A stretch of 64,000 bases of DNA. Source: JBGMEA01 sp041447245. GTDB lineage: Bacteria; Bacillota; Clostridia; Eubacteriales; Anaerofustaceae. Below the pieces are notes generated by a model. It was not told the origin of the DNA. It was given only the letters and a program-made list of their open reading frames with translations, and did no database searches. The stretch lies in contig JBGMEA010000021.1 of assembly GCA_041447245.1 (NCBI GenBank), positions 1-64,000 on the forward strand, in the 5' to 3' direction. The position numbers and the translations under genes are program-made. The stretch's first letter is position 1. Each line of letters begins with the position of its first letter. This document shows positions 9,535-18,022 of this stretch, one piece after another.

Positions 9535-10404
9535 ATGACTTATGTTATCATTGCATTGGTTGCAGTAGTACTTGCCCTGTTTTTTTCCGGCATCCGTATT
9601 GTGCGTCCCACAAGCAGAGGGCTTGTCGAAACGCTCGGAAAATACACCCGCTACGCGGAACCGGGCTTTCACTGGATTTTTCCAGGCATCCAGAAAATGT
9701 TTATTGTCAATATCACCGAGCAGATGTTCAATGCGGATCCTCAGGTCATCATCACGAACGATAACCTGAATGCAACGGTTGATGCTCAGGTCTATTTTCG
9801 CATCCGTCCGGACGAGGAGAGCGTGAAAAACTCCATGTACAACGTCAACAACTATCAATACCAGATCATCAATCTGGCTCGTACAACACTTCGAAACATC
9901 ATCGGAACCATGACACTGAAATCGGCAAACAGCGAACGCGGAAAGATCAATACCGATCTGCAGCAGACACTGCGCGATGAAACCGGCAAATGGGGCATTG
10001 ATATCGTGCGTACGGAGCTGAAAGAAATCGACCCGCCGAAAGACGTGCAGGAAACGATGAATAAGGTCGTCAAAGCGGAAAACGAAAAAATCGCAGCCGT
10101 CGATTTTGCGACTGCCGCAGAAACCACCGCAGACGGGATCAAACGTTCCGAAATCAAAAAAGCGGAAGGAATCAAACAGGCGAAGATTCTGGAAGCGGAA
10201 GGCGAAGCGCAGTCCATCAAACTCGTCAACGAAGCCGCGCAGGAATATTTTGTCGGCAACGCACAGATGCTCAGACAGCTTCAAGCCGTTGAAACCGCAC
10301 TGCAAAACAATGCCAAAATCGTCGTGCCGTCCGATGCGGAACTGGTCAATGTCATCGGCGAACTTGCGGGTGTACTCCCGATGAAAAAAATAACGAAAGA
10401 CTAA
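9535..10404 (+). CDS. SPFH/Band 7 (stomatin-like) membrane protein
   Basis: The protein (289 residues) has an N-terminal hydrophobic anchor (1-20) and a Band 7 domain: V-R-P-T-S-R-G-L-V-E, G-K-Y-x-R-Y-A-E-P-G-F-H-W-I-F-P. A Glu/Ala/Lys-rich coiled coil follows (about 180-255), with repeated A-E-G-E-A and K-A-E-G-I-K-Q-A-K. This is the QmcA/stomatin architecture of proteins that assemble cage-like rafts around membrane proteases. No NfeD partner gene is adjacent, although these often pair. AGGAGG lies 7 bases before the ATG, and a strong terminator follows. Confidence 0.88.
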   Translation: MTYVIIALVAVVLALFFSGIRIVRPTSRGLVETLGKYTRYAEPGFHWIFPGIQKMFIVNITEQMFNADPQVIITNDNLNATVDAQVYFRIRPDEESVKNSMYNVNNYQYQIINLARTTLRNIIGTMTLKSANSERGKINTDLQQTLRDETGKWGIDIVRTELKEIDPPKDVQETMNKVVKAENEKIAAVDFATAAETTADGIKRSEIKKAEGIKQAKILEAEGEAQSIKLVNEAAQEYFVGNAQMLRQLQAVETALQNNAKIVVPSDAELVNVIGELAGVLPMKKITKD

Positions 10405-10435
10405 TTGAATCTATCGCAAAAAAACATCCTTGTGG

Positions 10436-10484
10436 AAAATCAGTAATACACGCTTATTACGGGCAAGTATTACTGATTTTTTTG
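10436..10484 (+). terminator. Rho-independent terminator of the SPFH gene
   Basis: A perfect stem AATCAGTAATAC/GTATTACTGATT with a 17-base loop ends in seven T, starting 32 bases after the stop. Confidence 0.88.
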
Positions 10485-10545
10485 TATGCATATAAAATAA
10501 ACATCAAACAATTTAGGATTTATCTTTACAAATCTATTTTCTTCT

Positions 10546-10567
10546 GTCAAACTAAAAATAGTTTGAC
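10546..10567. promoter_or_regulatory. 22-bp inverted repeat upstream of the surface protein gene
   Basis: GTCAAACTA-AAAA-TAGTTTGAC is a perfect 9+9 inverted repeat. The right arm contains TTGACA, a consensus -35 hexamer, but I see no convincing -10 at the right distance. It may be an operator, or a transcribed hairpin in the 5' leader of the surface protein mRNA. Confidence 0.5.
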
Positions 10568-10602
10568 ATTTGAGTATATATGATTGCAATTAATATTATG
10601 GG

Positions 10603-13134
10603 ATGGGTTTTATGAAACTTCTGAAAACAATCACACTTGCGACAGCAATCCTTTGTGTATTGCTGATATCCCCGAAAAGCGGCACAGCTGCCGATACCGA
10701 GATTTTCCTGAATACACTCTCCTCCCCTTCTTCGGGCACAGGATACACTTACAGCGCAGGAATTTTGAGCATCACTGCAGACGGCACTTATTGGATCACC
10801 ACGGAAAGCACCACAGTGACGGATCGCTGCATCGTGGTCAATTCAGGAGTTGTCGCAAACATCACGCTGAACAATGTAAAAATTGATGTTTCATCGGGAA
10901 CACAATGCGCATTCGATATAAGCGGAGCAACCGTTTCGTTGACAGTGTTGGGAGAAAACACACTCAAAAGCGGAGACGATCATGCTGGGCTTGAAGTCCC
11001 GAGCGGTTCTTCGCTGACCGTCAGCGCAGCAAGCACAGGAAAACTGACCGTCGTCGGCGGATATTCGTCCGCAGGCATCGGCGGAGGGCTCAGTGCGGAT
11101 GCCGGATATATCCGCATTTCAGGAGGAGAAATCATTGCAACAGGCGGATCGGATGTTGATTTGTATGGAGGCGGCGCAGGCATCGGCGGCGGTGGTTCCA
11201 ACGCATCCAGCGGAAACGGCGGAAGCGGCGGTGTGATTTTTATTGACGGCGGAAAAATCGATGCCGCGGGCGGAAGCGCAGCGGCGGGCATCGGCGGCGG
11301 CTGTGTGCAATACGCTCACAGCGGGGGCAGCAGCGGAAACATTACCATATCGGGCGGAATCGTACAGGCGAACGGTTCAAACGGTGGCGCAGGCATCGGC
11401 AGCGGTTGGTACGGAAGTTGCGATTCCATCTCGATTACAGGAGGCGAAATCACTGCAATCGGCAGCGGAGGCGAACATCCCATGAGAGGCGAATGCGGCG
11501 GCGCCGGCATCGGCGGAGGGTCAAGATGTGACAATATCGGAACCATTTCGATCTCGGCGGGAACCGTTGTTGCAACCGGCAGCGATAACGCAGCCGGCAT
11601 CGGATTGGGCTATGCGAATACAGGCGCAACATCCGGAACAGTCAGTATCGGCGGCGGAACAGTAACGGCGACAGGCGGAAAAGCGGGGGCGGGTATCGGG
11701 GGCGGGCTGTCAGGAACGATTGACGTTACAATTTCCGACGGAGCCGTTACAGCACAGGGGGGACTGGGCGGTTGCGGCATCGGCGGAGGACTGGACGGAG
11801 CAGGCGGCAACATCACCGTATCGGGCGGAACCGTTTCGGCAACCGGCAGCGGCGGGGAACATCCCACCAGAGGAACGGTATACGGCGCAGGCATCGGCGG
11901 CGGTATCCATCACTCGGCGGGAACGATACAAATTTCGGGAGGAACCGTCGTTGCGATCGGTCAAAACGGATCGGCAGGCATCGGTGGAGACGGAGGAGCG
12001 CTTGCAATAACAGGCGCCACCGTGCTTGCTGTCGGAAGTATCAATCCTGACTGGATACATTACGGGGACGACCCGTTTTTCGCTGCGGGCATCGGCGGCT
12101 CCGTACAGGGCGACGGACTGAATATCACGATTTCAGGGAACAATACTATTGTGACGGCAAAAGGTCTGCACGATATCGGATCGGGCTACGGTTCTTCCGT
12201 CCAAGGCACATTGCAGGTATCGGGAGGCGCCATATTGGATTCTGCCGACGGCGGACTGTTTGCCCCCTATACCTTTGCAGAATGTACCATCACGGGAGAC
12301 GGCTCTATCCTACAGGGGATCAAGGGCACATATGATGCAGACGGAAAGCGAATTATTCTCACATCCATGATCGATTCCTCTCATATTGTGGACGTAACCT
12401 ACACGGGGAACGCCTTTACGCCTGAACTTTCGATCACAAACTGGACATCCGCTCTGACGGAAAACACCGACTATACAGTAGCATACAGCAACAACATCAA
12501 TCCGGGGACTGCGTCGGTAACGGTCAGCGGCATCGGCAATTATTCGGGAACGGTTCTGTTCCATTTCAATATACTGAGCAAAACGTCCGAGGAAAATAAG
12601 GGCTCGTCAAGTCCTTCGTTGATTGCAAGCGCACCACTCAACGATGATCCGCTCTTTCGGATTCTGACAGATACGCAAAGCGGTATTAGCATATCAGGCA
12701 GTTTTACTCCAAATACTTCCCTGATCCTTTCCGATTTCGATACATCGGATCAGAATTCTTTTATCGCAAACTACCTGCGAACTCATTCCGCAACGCTGTT
12801 ATATTGCAAATCAATCCGGGTTACAAACAGTCCGGAAGGGATGATCACCATTCGGATTCCGATCGATCCGAAATACAACGGACAGCCGATACATCTGTTA
12901 TGTCAAAACGGCTCACTTAACATCATTGCGGCTATTGCGAATGAAGGCGCGGTCAGTTTCACCACGGAGATACCTTCCGCATTTGCGGTTATCATCGAAG
13001 ATCAGACCGTCCCGCTTGAACTTGTTGAAAATGAAAAGACGGGGCGCTCTTCTGCTTGGATCATCGTAATCGGCGTGGCACTGATTTCCGCACTCGGTTC
13101 CATATTATTCATTCGACACAAGAAAAAAAATTGA
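10603..13134 (+). CDS. Secreted Gly-rich repeat surface protein with C-terminal membrane anchor
   Basis: The 843-residue protein starts with a signal peptide (basic start, hydrophobic L-A-T-A-I-L-C-V-L-L-I-S, likely cut near T-A-A). Residues about 140-560 contain eleven (A/C)GIG-type turns at intervals of roughly 25-45 residues. These alternate with I-S-G-G-x-(V/I)-x-A-x-G strands, which suggests a parallel beta-helix of the carbohydrate-binding/adhesin type. Residues about 570-650 are an Ig-like module (T-D-Y-T-V-A-Y-S-N-N-I-N-P-G). The C-terminus has a 22-residue membrane helix and R-H-K-K-K-N, with no LPXTG. ATG codons at 10603 and 10612 are both possible; the ribosome site is weak. The ligand is unknown. 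Confidence 0.8.
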   Translation: MGFMKLLKTITLATAILCVLLISPKSGTAADTEIFLNTLSSPSSGTGYTYSAGILSITADGTYWITTESTTVTDRCIVVNSGVVANITLNNVKIDVSSGTQCAFDISGATVSLTVLGENTLKSGDDHAGLEVPSGSSLTVSAASTGKLTVVGGYSSAGIGGGLSADAGYIRISGGEIIATGGSDVDLYGGGAGIGGGGSNASSGNGGSGGVIFIDGGKIDAAGGSAAAGIGGGCVQYAHSGGSSGNITISGGIVQANGSNGGAGIGSGWYGSCDSISITGGEITAIGSGGEHPMRGECGGAGIGGGSRCDNIGTISISAGTVVATGSDNAAGIGLGYANTGATSGTVSIGGGTVTATGGKAGAGIGGGLSGTIDVTISDGAVTAQGGLGGCGIGGGLDGAGGNITVSGGTVSATGSGGEHPTRGTVYGAGIGGGIHHSAGTIQISGGTVVAIGQNGSAGIGGDGGALAITGATVLAVGSINPDWIHYGDDPFFAAGIGGSVQGDGLNITISGNNTIVTAKGLHDIGSGYGSSVQGTLQVSGGAILDSADGGLFAPYTFAECTITGDGSILQGIKGTYDADGKRIILTSMIDSSHIVDVTYTGNAFTPELSITNWTSALTENTDYTVAYSNNINPGTASVTVSGIGNYSGTVLFHFNILSKTSEENKGSSSPSLIASAPLNDDPLFRILTDTQSGISISGSFTPNTSLILSDFDTSDQNSFIANYLRTHSATLLYCKSIRVTNSPEGMITIRIPIDPKYNGQPIHLLCQNGSLNIIAAIANEGAVSFTTEIPSAFAVIIEDQTVPLELVENEKTGRSSAWIIVIGVALISALGSILFIRHKKKN

Positions 13135-13207
13135 TAACAATGACAAGAATAACTGCGCAAATCATTTTTTGTGAAACAGTTTACGTAAATATGGGAACCT
13201 ACAAAAA

Positions 13208-13244
13208 TTAAAAGCAGACATGGAAGAATCCGTCTGCTTTTTTA
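13208..13244. terminator. Terminator between convergent genes
   Basis: AAAGCAGAC/GTCTGCTTT with a 12-base loop is followed by TTT on the plus strand and preceded by an A/T-rich run on the other. It serves the surface protein gene and possibly the convergent acyltransferase gene. Confidence 0.8.
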
Positions 13245-13294
13245 GTCTTACAATCTCTAATCAGTGAACTGACTTTGTCCTTATGCGATAAAAA

Positions 13295-14596
13295 TTAAAC
13301 AATATGATTTGATACATTGCAACTGTCAATCAAATCTTTGCGCATCACATGTAACGCATTGCGCAAAAACTGTTCGTCCGATTCCGCTGCATATCGGTTG
13401 GAAGACAGAGTCATCGCGCCGTCAAAAGAGGAGACGGAAATCTGAAAATTTTGCGCACGTTTCACCGCGCCCGTCATGAAAACCGAAATCGGAACGATCT
13501 TTCCGAAACAGATTTTGTCTTTTTCAATAATACCGAGATTCGTATACGAAATACGCGGCACGGAAAAGAACTTTGGAACGATTCGCTTCAACAGAAAAAA
13601 CGGAACCGCTCGACACAAACGGTCGAATTGCATCAACGGCTTCAACTCATCCTTACGCGCTTTCTGTCGATTCATTTGCTTCATCACTTCGGCAAGAACC
13701 TCGGCAAATGGTTTTGTGTCCTCCATATTCAGACTGAGATAGTAATTCGATGTCAAATTGCAGATCCCGTGCGCCTCGCCTTTACGGAGGTGTTTTCGCA
13801 GATCAACCGGACACGGAAATGAAATATGCGCACTTCCCGTCAGTTCCGAAAGAAGTCTTGCATAAGCGCAAAGCAAAACATCATTTAAGGTCGCACCGTG
13901 TTGTTTTGCACAGCGATGAATTGCCTGCACTTCTTCCCGCCCAATCGTCTCCGTTAGAATCAAAGGGTTGGTTCGACTTGCCGAAAAATGAGGCAACGTC
14001 ATCTCGCCTTGTCGTAACTGCGGCGATTTCGACCGCATAACCGCTCTGCGTTCCGATGAAGTCAGTCGGTCCGTAATCTGCTTAAGCCCTCTCTGCACGT
14101 TCGGTTTTGAATAGGAACTTCTCTGCATGCCGCGGAGTTCGGAATAATGCCCCGCGAGAAGCGACAGCCACTCTTTTAAACCGGCACCATCGCAAACCAG
14201 ATGGCTGCAAATCACACACAAGGAATCTTTCCGATCCGAAGATCGTATCAAAAACAGCTTGATCTGCGGTCCGTTTTCAAAATCGATGGGAGTACACAGC
14301 AGTCGGTTGATCTGTTCCTGCGCATCGTTTTCTTCGCAAACAAGAGTAAGAATATCCTGCGCCTCAATATTCTGCATAATCCAACGGGCACGAAAGAAAC
14401 CTTCCGAAAATCCGCTTCGCATCTGAGGGGTATCCTCCAGTGAACAGTTCAATGCCTGCATGAATATTTGATCATCCAATTCCGCACCGAATCGAATCAC
14501 CGCATGAATAATGGGTTCGTGCGCCGACCGATAAAAATACTGCAGAATATCAAATGATTCCGCTTTGATTCCCGGCTTTATCCTCTTCATCTTCAT
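13295..14596 (-). CDS. Condensation-superfamily acyltransferase (alcohol acetyltransferase/PapA-like)
   Basis: The protein is 433 residues long. Its SHLVCDGAG corresponds to the HHxxxDG active-site motif of the condensation/chloramphenicol-acetyltransferase superfamily, with the first His replaced by Ser and the second (catalytic) His and DG kept. The two-lobed length and the C-terminal region with S-x-T-N-L-G-I match alcohol acetyltransferase and PapA-type stand-alone enzymes rather than NRPS modules, and no carrier protein or NRPS gene is nearby. Substrate unknown. The first ATG is at 14596 with only a weak GTGGG upstream; an in-frame GTG at 14614 is an alternative. Confidence 0.7.
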   Translation of the reverse strand: MKMKRIKPGIKAESFDILQYFYRSAHEPIIHAVIRFGAELDDQIFMQALNCSLEDTPQMRSGFSEGFFRARWIMQNIEAQDILTLVCEENDAQEQINRLLCTPIDFENGPQIKLFLIRSSDRKDSLCVICSHLVCDGAGLKEWLSLLAGHYSELRGMQRSSYSKPNVQRGLKQITDRLTSSERRAVMRSKSPQLRQGEMTLPHFSASRTNPLILTETIGREEVQAIHRCAKQHGATLNDVLLCAYARLLSELTGSAHISFPCPVDLRKHLRKGEAHGICNLTSNYYLSLNMEDTKPFAEVLAEVMKQMNRQKARKDELKPLMQFDRLCRAVPFFLLKRIVPKFFSVPRISYTNLGIIEKDKICFGKIVPISVFMTGAVKRAQNFQISVSSFDGAMTLSSNRYAAESDEQFLRNALHVMRKDLIDSCNVSNHIV

Positions 14597-14670
14597 ATTG
14601 TATACCCACAACACGTCTGATTATTCGAATCCGACTGATTATTTCCGATTCAATTTCATCATATTCTTGG

Positions 14671-16455
14671 TTATTGATTGTTTTTGGCGTCGGCGATCTG
14701 CTCGACCAGATCATTCAGATAAATCCAACGTTCCATTTTTTCATCCAACGCTTTTTCGATTGCTTCTTTGCGTGCGATACTTTCCTGCAGCTGCACATAA
14801 TCGCTTGCCTGTTCATGAATCAGCTCATTCATCTGTGCAAGCGAAGTTTCCAGTTGTTCGATCTCCTCGTCGATTGTATCCAGTTCGCGCTGTTCACCGA
14901 AAGTCAGTTTCGTTTTCGGCTGTGTTTTTTCCTTCTTTTCGGGCTCCGCTTTCTTTTCCTTCGTCAGATTGGTTTCTTCCGTTCTGCCTGCCAGATAATC
15001 CGAATAGTCCCCCAGACATTTTCGAATGTTTCCGTCCGAGCGGAATTCGAAAATCGTCGTGGCAACCTTATCGAGAAAATATCGGTCGTGCGAGACAGCC
15101 ACAACCGCCCCAGGGAACTGCTGCAAATAATCTTCCAATACGGTCAGCGTCTGAATATCCAAATCATTTGTCGGTTCATCCAGCAGCAGGATGTTCGGCG
15201 CCTGCATCAGAATCCCGAGCAGATACAGCCTTCTGCGTTCCCCTCCCGAGAGTTCTCCGATTGTCGTATATTGCTGTTCCGAAGAAAACAGAAACTTTTC
15301 CATCATCTGAGATGCGGTGAGTGTTCCCTCTTCCGTTTCGACAGTAGCAGCTATCTCTTTGATATAATCGATCGGACGCTGTGAAAAATCTAGTTCTTCG
15401 CATTCCTGTGCGAAATATCCCATTCGCACGGTGGAACCGACTTCAATCGTCCCGCTGTCAGGAACTAGGCTTCCGCTGATGAGATTGAGGAGTGTTGATT
15501 TTCCGCATCCGTTTTTTCCGACAATTCCGATCCGTTCGTCTCGTAAAATGATATGATCGAATCCATTGATGATCAACCTGTCCCCAAAGCGTTTTGTCAC
15601 ACCGTTTAACTCCACGGTCTTTTTCCCGAGGCGGGAGGATAATGTGTCGATTTCCAGCCCGCCAGTTACGCTGCGTCCGCTTTGCTCCTGCAGTGCTTCG
15701 AACCGTTCAATCCGCTCTTTGCTTTTCGTTCCTCTGGCTCTCGGACCTCTTCGCATCCATTCCAGTTCTTTACGCAGCAGACTGTTGCGCTTCCGCTCGC
15801 TTCCGCGTTCCATTTCTTCCCGTTCCGCTTTCAGGGTAAGATACTTGGAATAACTGCCGGGGTACTCGTAAATCGAGCCGTTTTCCAATTCAATAATACG
15901 ATTGACGACCCGATCCAAAAAGTAACGATCATGGGTTACCATCACGATGGCGCCGGTATATCGGATGAGATAACTCTCCAACCATTCGGTCATTTCATTG
16001 TCCAGATGATTCGTCGGTTCATCCAAGATCAGCAGTTCGCTCGGATGCATCAGAGCACCTGCAATCGCGACCCGCTTTTTCTGTCCGCCCGATAATTCCG
16101 AAACGGGCTGATCGAAATCGGTAATTCCCAATTTCGTCAGAATCGTTTTCGCTTCGTACTCTTTCGTTTCCCTCAGTGCGGTATCCGCACCGAAAAACAC
16201 CTGCTCCAACACATTGAGTCCGTCTTTGAATTCAGGGCTTTGCGCCAGATACTCCAGTTGTGTCTTCGCGCTTTTGTTTACCGAACCCCCGTCGGCCTCT
16301 TCCTTGCCTGCAAGTATACGCAGCAGGGTTGATTTCCCGGTTCCGTTCACACCGATCACACCGATTTTATCACCTTTTTTGATATACAGCGAAACATCGT
16401 GCAACAGCACTTTTCCTGCATAACTTTTTCCGATTTTTTCCGCACTCAGCAGCAT
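14671..16455 (-). CDS. ABC-F family ATPase (Uup-like)
   Basis: The protein has 594 residues and two ABC domains. Walker A motifs are GVNGTGKST (first domain) and GKNGCGKST (second), the signatures are LSGGQKKR and LSGGERRR, and Walker B sequences end in LLILDEPTNHLD and ILLLDEPTNDLD. There are no membrane segments. A Lys/Glu-rich linker and a C-terminal coiled coil (about 515-590) give the Uup/EttA-type layout of ribosome-associated ABC-F proteins that act in translation or nucleic-acid handling rather than transport. The start at 16455 has AGGAGTGG 8 bases upstream; the frame is open to 16608 but without a site. Confidence 0.88.
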   Translation of the reverse strand: MLLSAEKIGKSYAGKVLLHDVSLYIKKGDKIGVIGVNGTGKSTLLRILAGKEEADGGSVNKSAKTQLEYLAQSPEFKDGLNVLEQVFFGADTALRETKEYEAKTILTKLGITDFDQPVSELSGGQKKRVAIAGALMHPSELLILDEPTNHLDNEMTEWLESYLIRYTGAIVMVTHDRYFLDRVVNRIIELENGSIYEYPGSYSKYLTLKAEREEMERGSERKRNSLLRKELEWMRRGPRARGTKSKERIERFEALQEQSGRSVTGGLEIDTLSSRLGKKTVELNGVTKRFGDRLIINGFDHIILRDERIGIVGKNGCGKSTLLNLISGSLVPDSGTIEVGSTVRMGYFAQECEELDFSQRPIDYIKEIAATVETEEGTLTASQMMEKFLFSSEQQYTTIGELSGGERRRLYLLGILMQAPNILLLDEPTNDLDIQTLTVLEDYLQQFPGAVVAVSHDRYFLDKVATTIFEFRSDGNIRKCLGDYSDYLAGRTEETNLTKEKKAEPEKKEKTQPKTKLTFGEQRELDTIDEEIEQLETSLAQMNELIHEQASDYVQLQESIARKEAIEKALDEKMERWIYLNDLVEQIADAKNNQ

Positions 16456-16621
16456 GAAATCCACTCCTGTTATCATCGAACCGAAGTCCGTACAATGTCT
16501 GCCTATTATCATATCACAGAACCGCAGCATTCGTCTTACGATCGGATCGGATTTTATAAAAGCCAAGCCACACAGACTTCCTAGTATCCCATCGGATTGT
16601 AACGGCATAAAAAGATCGTAC

Positions 16622-16650
16622 TTGCAAATATCATGCTATCGTATTACAAT
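16622..16650 (+). promoter_or_regulatory. Sigma-70 promoter of the PNPOx-family gene
   Basis: TTGCAA and TACAAT are separated by 17 bases, 38 bases before the start codon at 16688. Confidence 0.55.
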
Positions 16651-16687
16651 TGAATAATAATAATACAGAAACAAAATCCGGAGGGCT

Positions 16688-17083
16688 ATGATGCAGGAAG
16701 TTTATGATTTCTTAAAAAAATGCGGCACGTATTATCTGGCGACGGTGGAGGGCGATCAGCCCAGAGTCCGTCCGTTCGGCACCGTCGATCTGTTTGAAGG
16801 AAAACTCTACATCCAAACGGGCAAAATCAAAGAAGTGTCAAAACAGATGGGGAAAAACCCGAAAATCGAAATCAGCGGCATGTCTGAAGGGAAATGGATC
16901 CGTGTTGCGGCCACTGCCGTCAACGACGAAAGTCTGGTTGCCAAACAGCATATGCTGGATGCTTATCCGTCTTTGCAGAATATGTACAAAGCAGATGATG
17001 GCAACACACAGGTACTGTACCTCAAAGATGCCACGGCAACCATTTACGCGTTCGGAGCCGACCCCGTCGTTTATCATTTTTAA
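16688..17083 (+). CDS. Pyridoxamine 5'-phosphate oxidase-family protein
   Basis: This 131-residue protein has the split-barrel flavin-binding fold: Y-Y-L-A-T-V-E-G-D-Q-P-R-V-R-P-F-G-T is the characteristic first hairpin. It is one of many small Bacillota proteins annotated as PNPOx-like that bind FMN, F420 or haem and act as reductases; none of the residues needed for a true PdxH is evident. GGAGGG lies just upstream, and the ATG codons at 16688 and 16691 are both possible. The gene is followed by a terminator. Confidence 0.8.
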   Translation: MMQEVYDFLKKCGTYYLATVEGDQPRVRPFGTVDLFEGKLYIQTGKIKEVSKQMGKNPKIEISGMSEGKWIRVAATAVNDESLVAKQHMLDAYPSLQNMYKADDGNTQVLYLKDATATIYAFGADPVVYHF

Positions 17084-17110
17084 TTAGTTGCTTCAAACAA
17101 CTCTGCAAAC

Positions 17111-17145
17111 TGAAACTCCCGTGATGACACTCACGGGAGTTTTTG
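17111..17145 (+). terminator. Rho-independent terminator after the PNPOx-family gene
   Basis: AACTCCCGTGA/TCACGGGAGTT is an 11-bp perfect stem with a 6-base loop, followed by a short T-run. Confidence 0.88.
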
Positions 17146-17206
17146 TTGGCTTAATTTCGATTGTTTCATTTCTGCATAGAGCAAATTCCGCCTCGGATCA
17201 TTTCCG

Positions 17207-17512
17207 TTACAGAAGCGCTTCCGCTTTTTCTGCTGCGAAGATCAGCTTTTCTCCGTCCGGTTTTGCGGTTCCGCTCAGACGATATCCTTTCGGTCCGCCG
17301 TCGAGCGTTGCGGCAACCATCCAAAGTTTGTTTGTCGCCAGCAGATTTTTCTGTGTCTGTTCCATTTTATAAATTCCGAATACGACATTGTCGCCCTGCA
17401 CAGCACCTTTCCCTACAATGATCGGATGCGGCGTGCCATCCGATGCAACGGTGACCAGCGACAGATATGCCGCCTGTTCAATGACTGTTTTTACTGTTTC
17501 ATCAATTACCAT
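17207..17512 (-). CDS. Small PNPOx-like flavin protein under HxlR control
   Basis: A protein of 101 residues with the split-barrel pattern (Y-L-S-L-V-T-V-A-S-D-G-T-P-H-P-I and later L-W-M-V-A-A-T). It is shorter than the relative at 16688 and not closely similar to it. AAGGAG is 7 bases before the ATG at 17512; frames upstream of this have no site. It is divergent from the HxlR regulator gene, and the spacer holds a palindrome over its promoter, so it is the likely regulated target. Function is probably a redox- or electrophile-responsive reductase, by analogy with other HxlR targets. Confidence 0.72.
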   Translation of the reverse strand: MVIDETVKTVIEQAAYLSLVTVASDGTPHPIIVGKGAVQGDNVVFGIYKMEQTQKNLLATNKLWMVAATLDGGPKGYRLSGTAKPDGEKLIFAAEKAEALL

Positions 17513-17543
17513 GTTCGTTCTCCTTTTTGGTATTTGATTGCTA

Positions 17544-17603
17544 TTTACTCTGGTATAACAATCTGGTATAATTTTAATACCAATAAAGAGTACTGACAAG
17601 TAC
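17544..17603. promoter_or_regulatory. Divergent promoters and HxlR operator
   Basis: On the plus strand, TTTACT-17-TATAAT (17544-17572) should drive the HxlR gene. On the minus strand, TTGTCA-17-TAAAAT should drive the PNPOx gene. GTACT-GACA-AGTAC at 17590-17603 is a perfect inverted repeat over the minus-strand -35 and just downstream of the plus-strand start, as expected for an HxlR dimer site. A second inverted repeat, GGTAT/ATACC, lies at 17565-17581. Confidence 0.65.
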
Positions 17604-17632
17604 GCAGTTTTTTCAAAGCAGGTAAGAAAAAA

Positions 17633-17989
17633 ATGACCGATTCAAAACATGCCGAGACCCGCACATGCACAAACATCTGTCCCTGTGCGCAGGTCTGTCC
17701 GTTGGACACCGCGCTCAAACGCATCGGAGGAAAATGGAAAATTCCGATTCTGTGCTCCCTCCACAATGACGGACCGACGCGTTACAATGAGCTCAAACGA
17801 AAAATCAGAGGCATCACCAACACGATGCTCGCCGCCTCCCTTCGGGAACTGGAAGAGGACGGGCTGATCCTCCGCACGCAATACATGGAAATGCCGCTGC
17901 GTGTCGAATATGAAACCACGGACGCCTGTGCAGATCTGATGCCGATTCTGCGGGAGTTGGCAAAATGGGGCAAAACCCCTCTGATATAA
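17633..17989 (+). CDS. HxlR-family transcriptional regulator
   Basis: This 118-residue winged-helix protein has the HxlR signature: C-P-L-D-T-A-L-K-R-I-G-G-K-W-K-I-P-I-L, then R-Y-N-E-L-K-R-K-I-x-G-I-T-x-x-M-L-x-x-x-L-R-E-L-E-x-D-G-L-I. Five Cys lie in the first 30 residues (T-C-T-N-I-C-P-C-A-Q-V-C-P). One matches the conserved redox-sensing Cys of YodB/HypR-type members; the extra ones suggest thiol or metal sensing. It probably represses itself and the divergent flavin protein through the palindrome between them. Confidence 0.9.
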   Translation: MTDSKHAETRTCTNICPCAQVCPLDTALKRIGGKWKIPILCSLHNDGPTRYNELKRKIRGITNTMLAASLRELEEDGLILRTQYMEMPLRVEYETTDACADLMPILRELAKWGKTPLI

Positions 17990-17995
17990 TCAATT

Positions 17996-18022
17996 AATCT
18001 CCGAACGTATGGTTCGGAGATT
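17996..18022. terminator. Bidirectional terminator
   Basis: An 11-bp stem AATCTCCGAAC/GTTCGGAGATT with a 5-base loop lies between the convergent HxlR and GGDEF genes and reaches the last bases of the GGDEF stop codon. Confidence 0.7.

Noticed and set aside
11000..12100. Regular GC-rich repeats resembling an array
   Set aside because: Spacing is irregular and the repeats encode Gly-rich turns in frame; it is coding sequence, not a CRISPR array.
16688..17512. Recent duplication of PNPOx-family genes
   Set aside because: The two proteins share only the fold; sequence similarity is low, and they lie on opposite strands with separate regulation.
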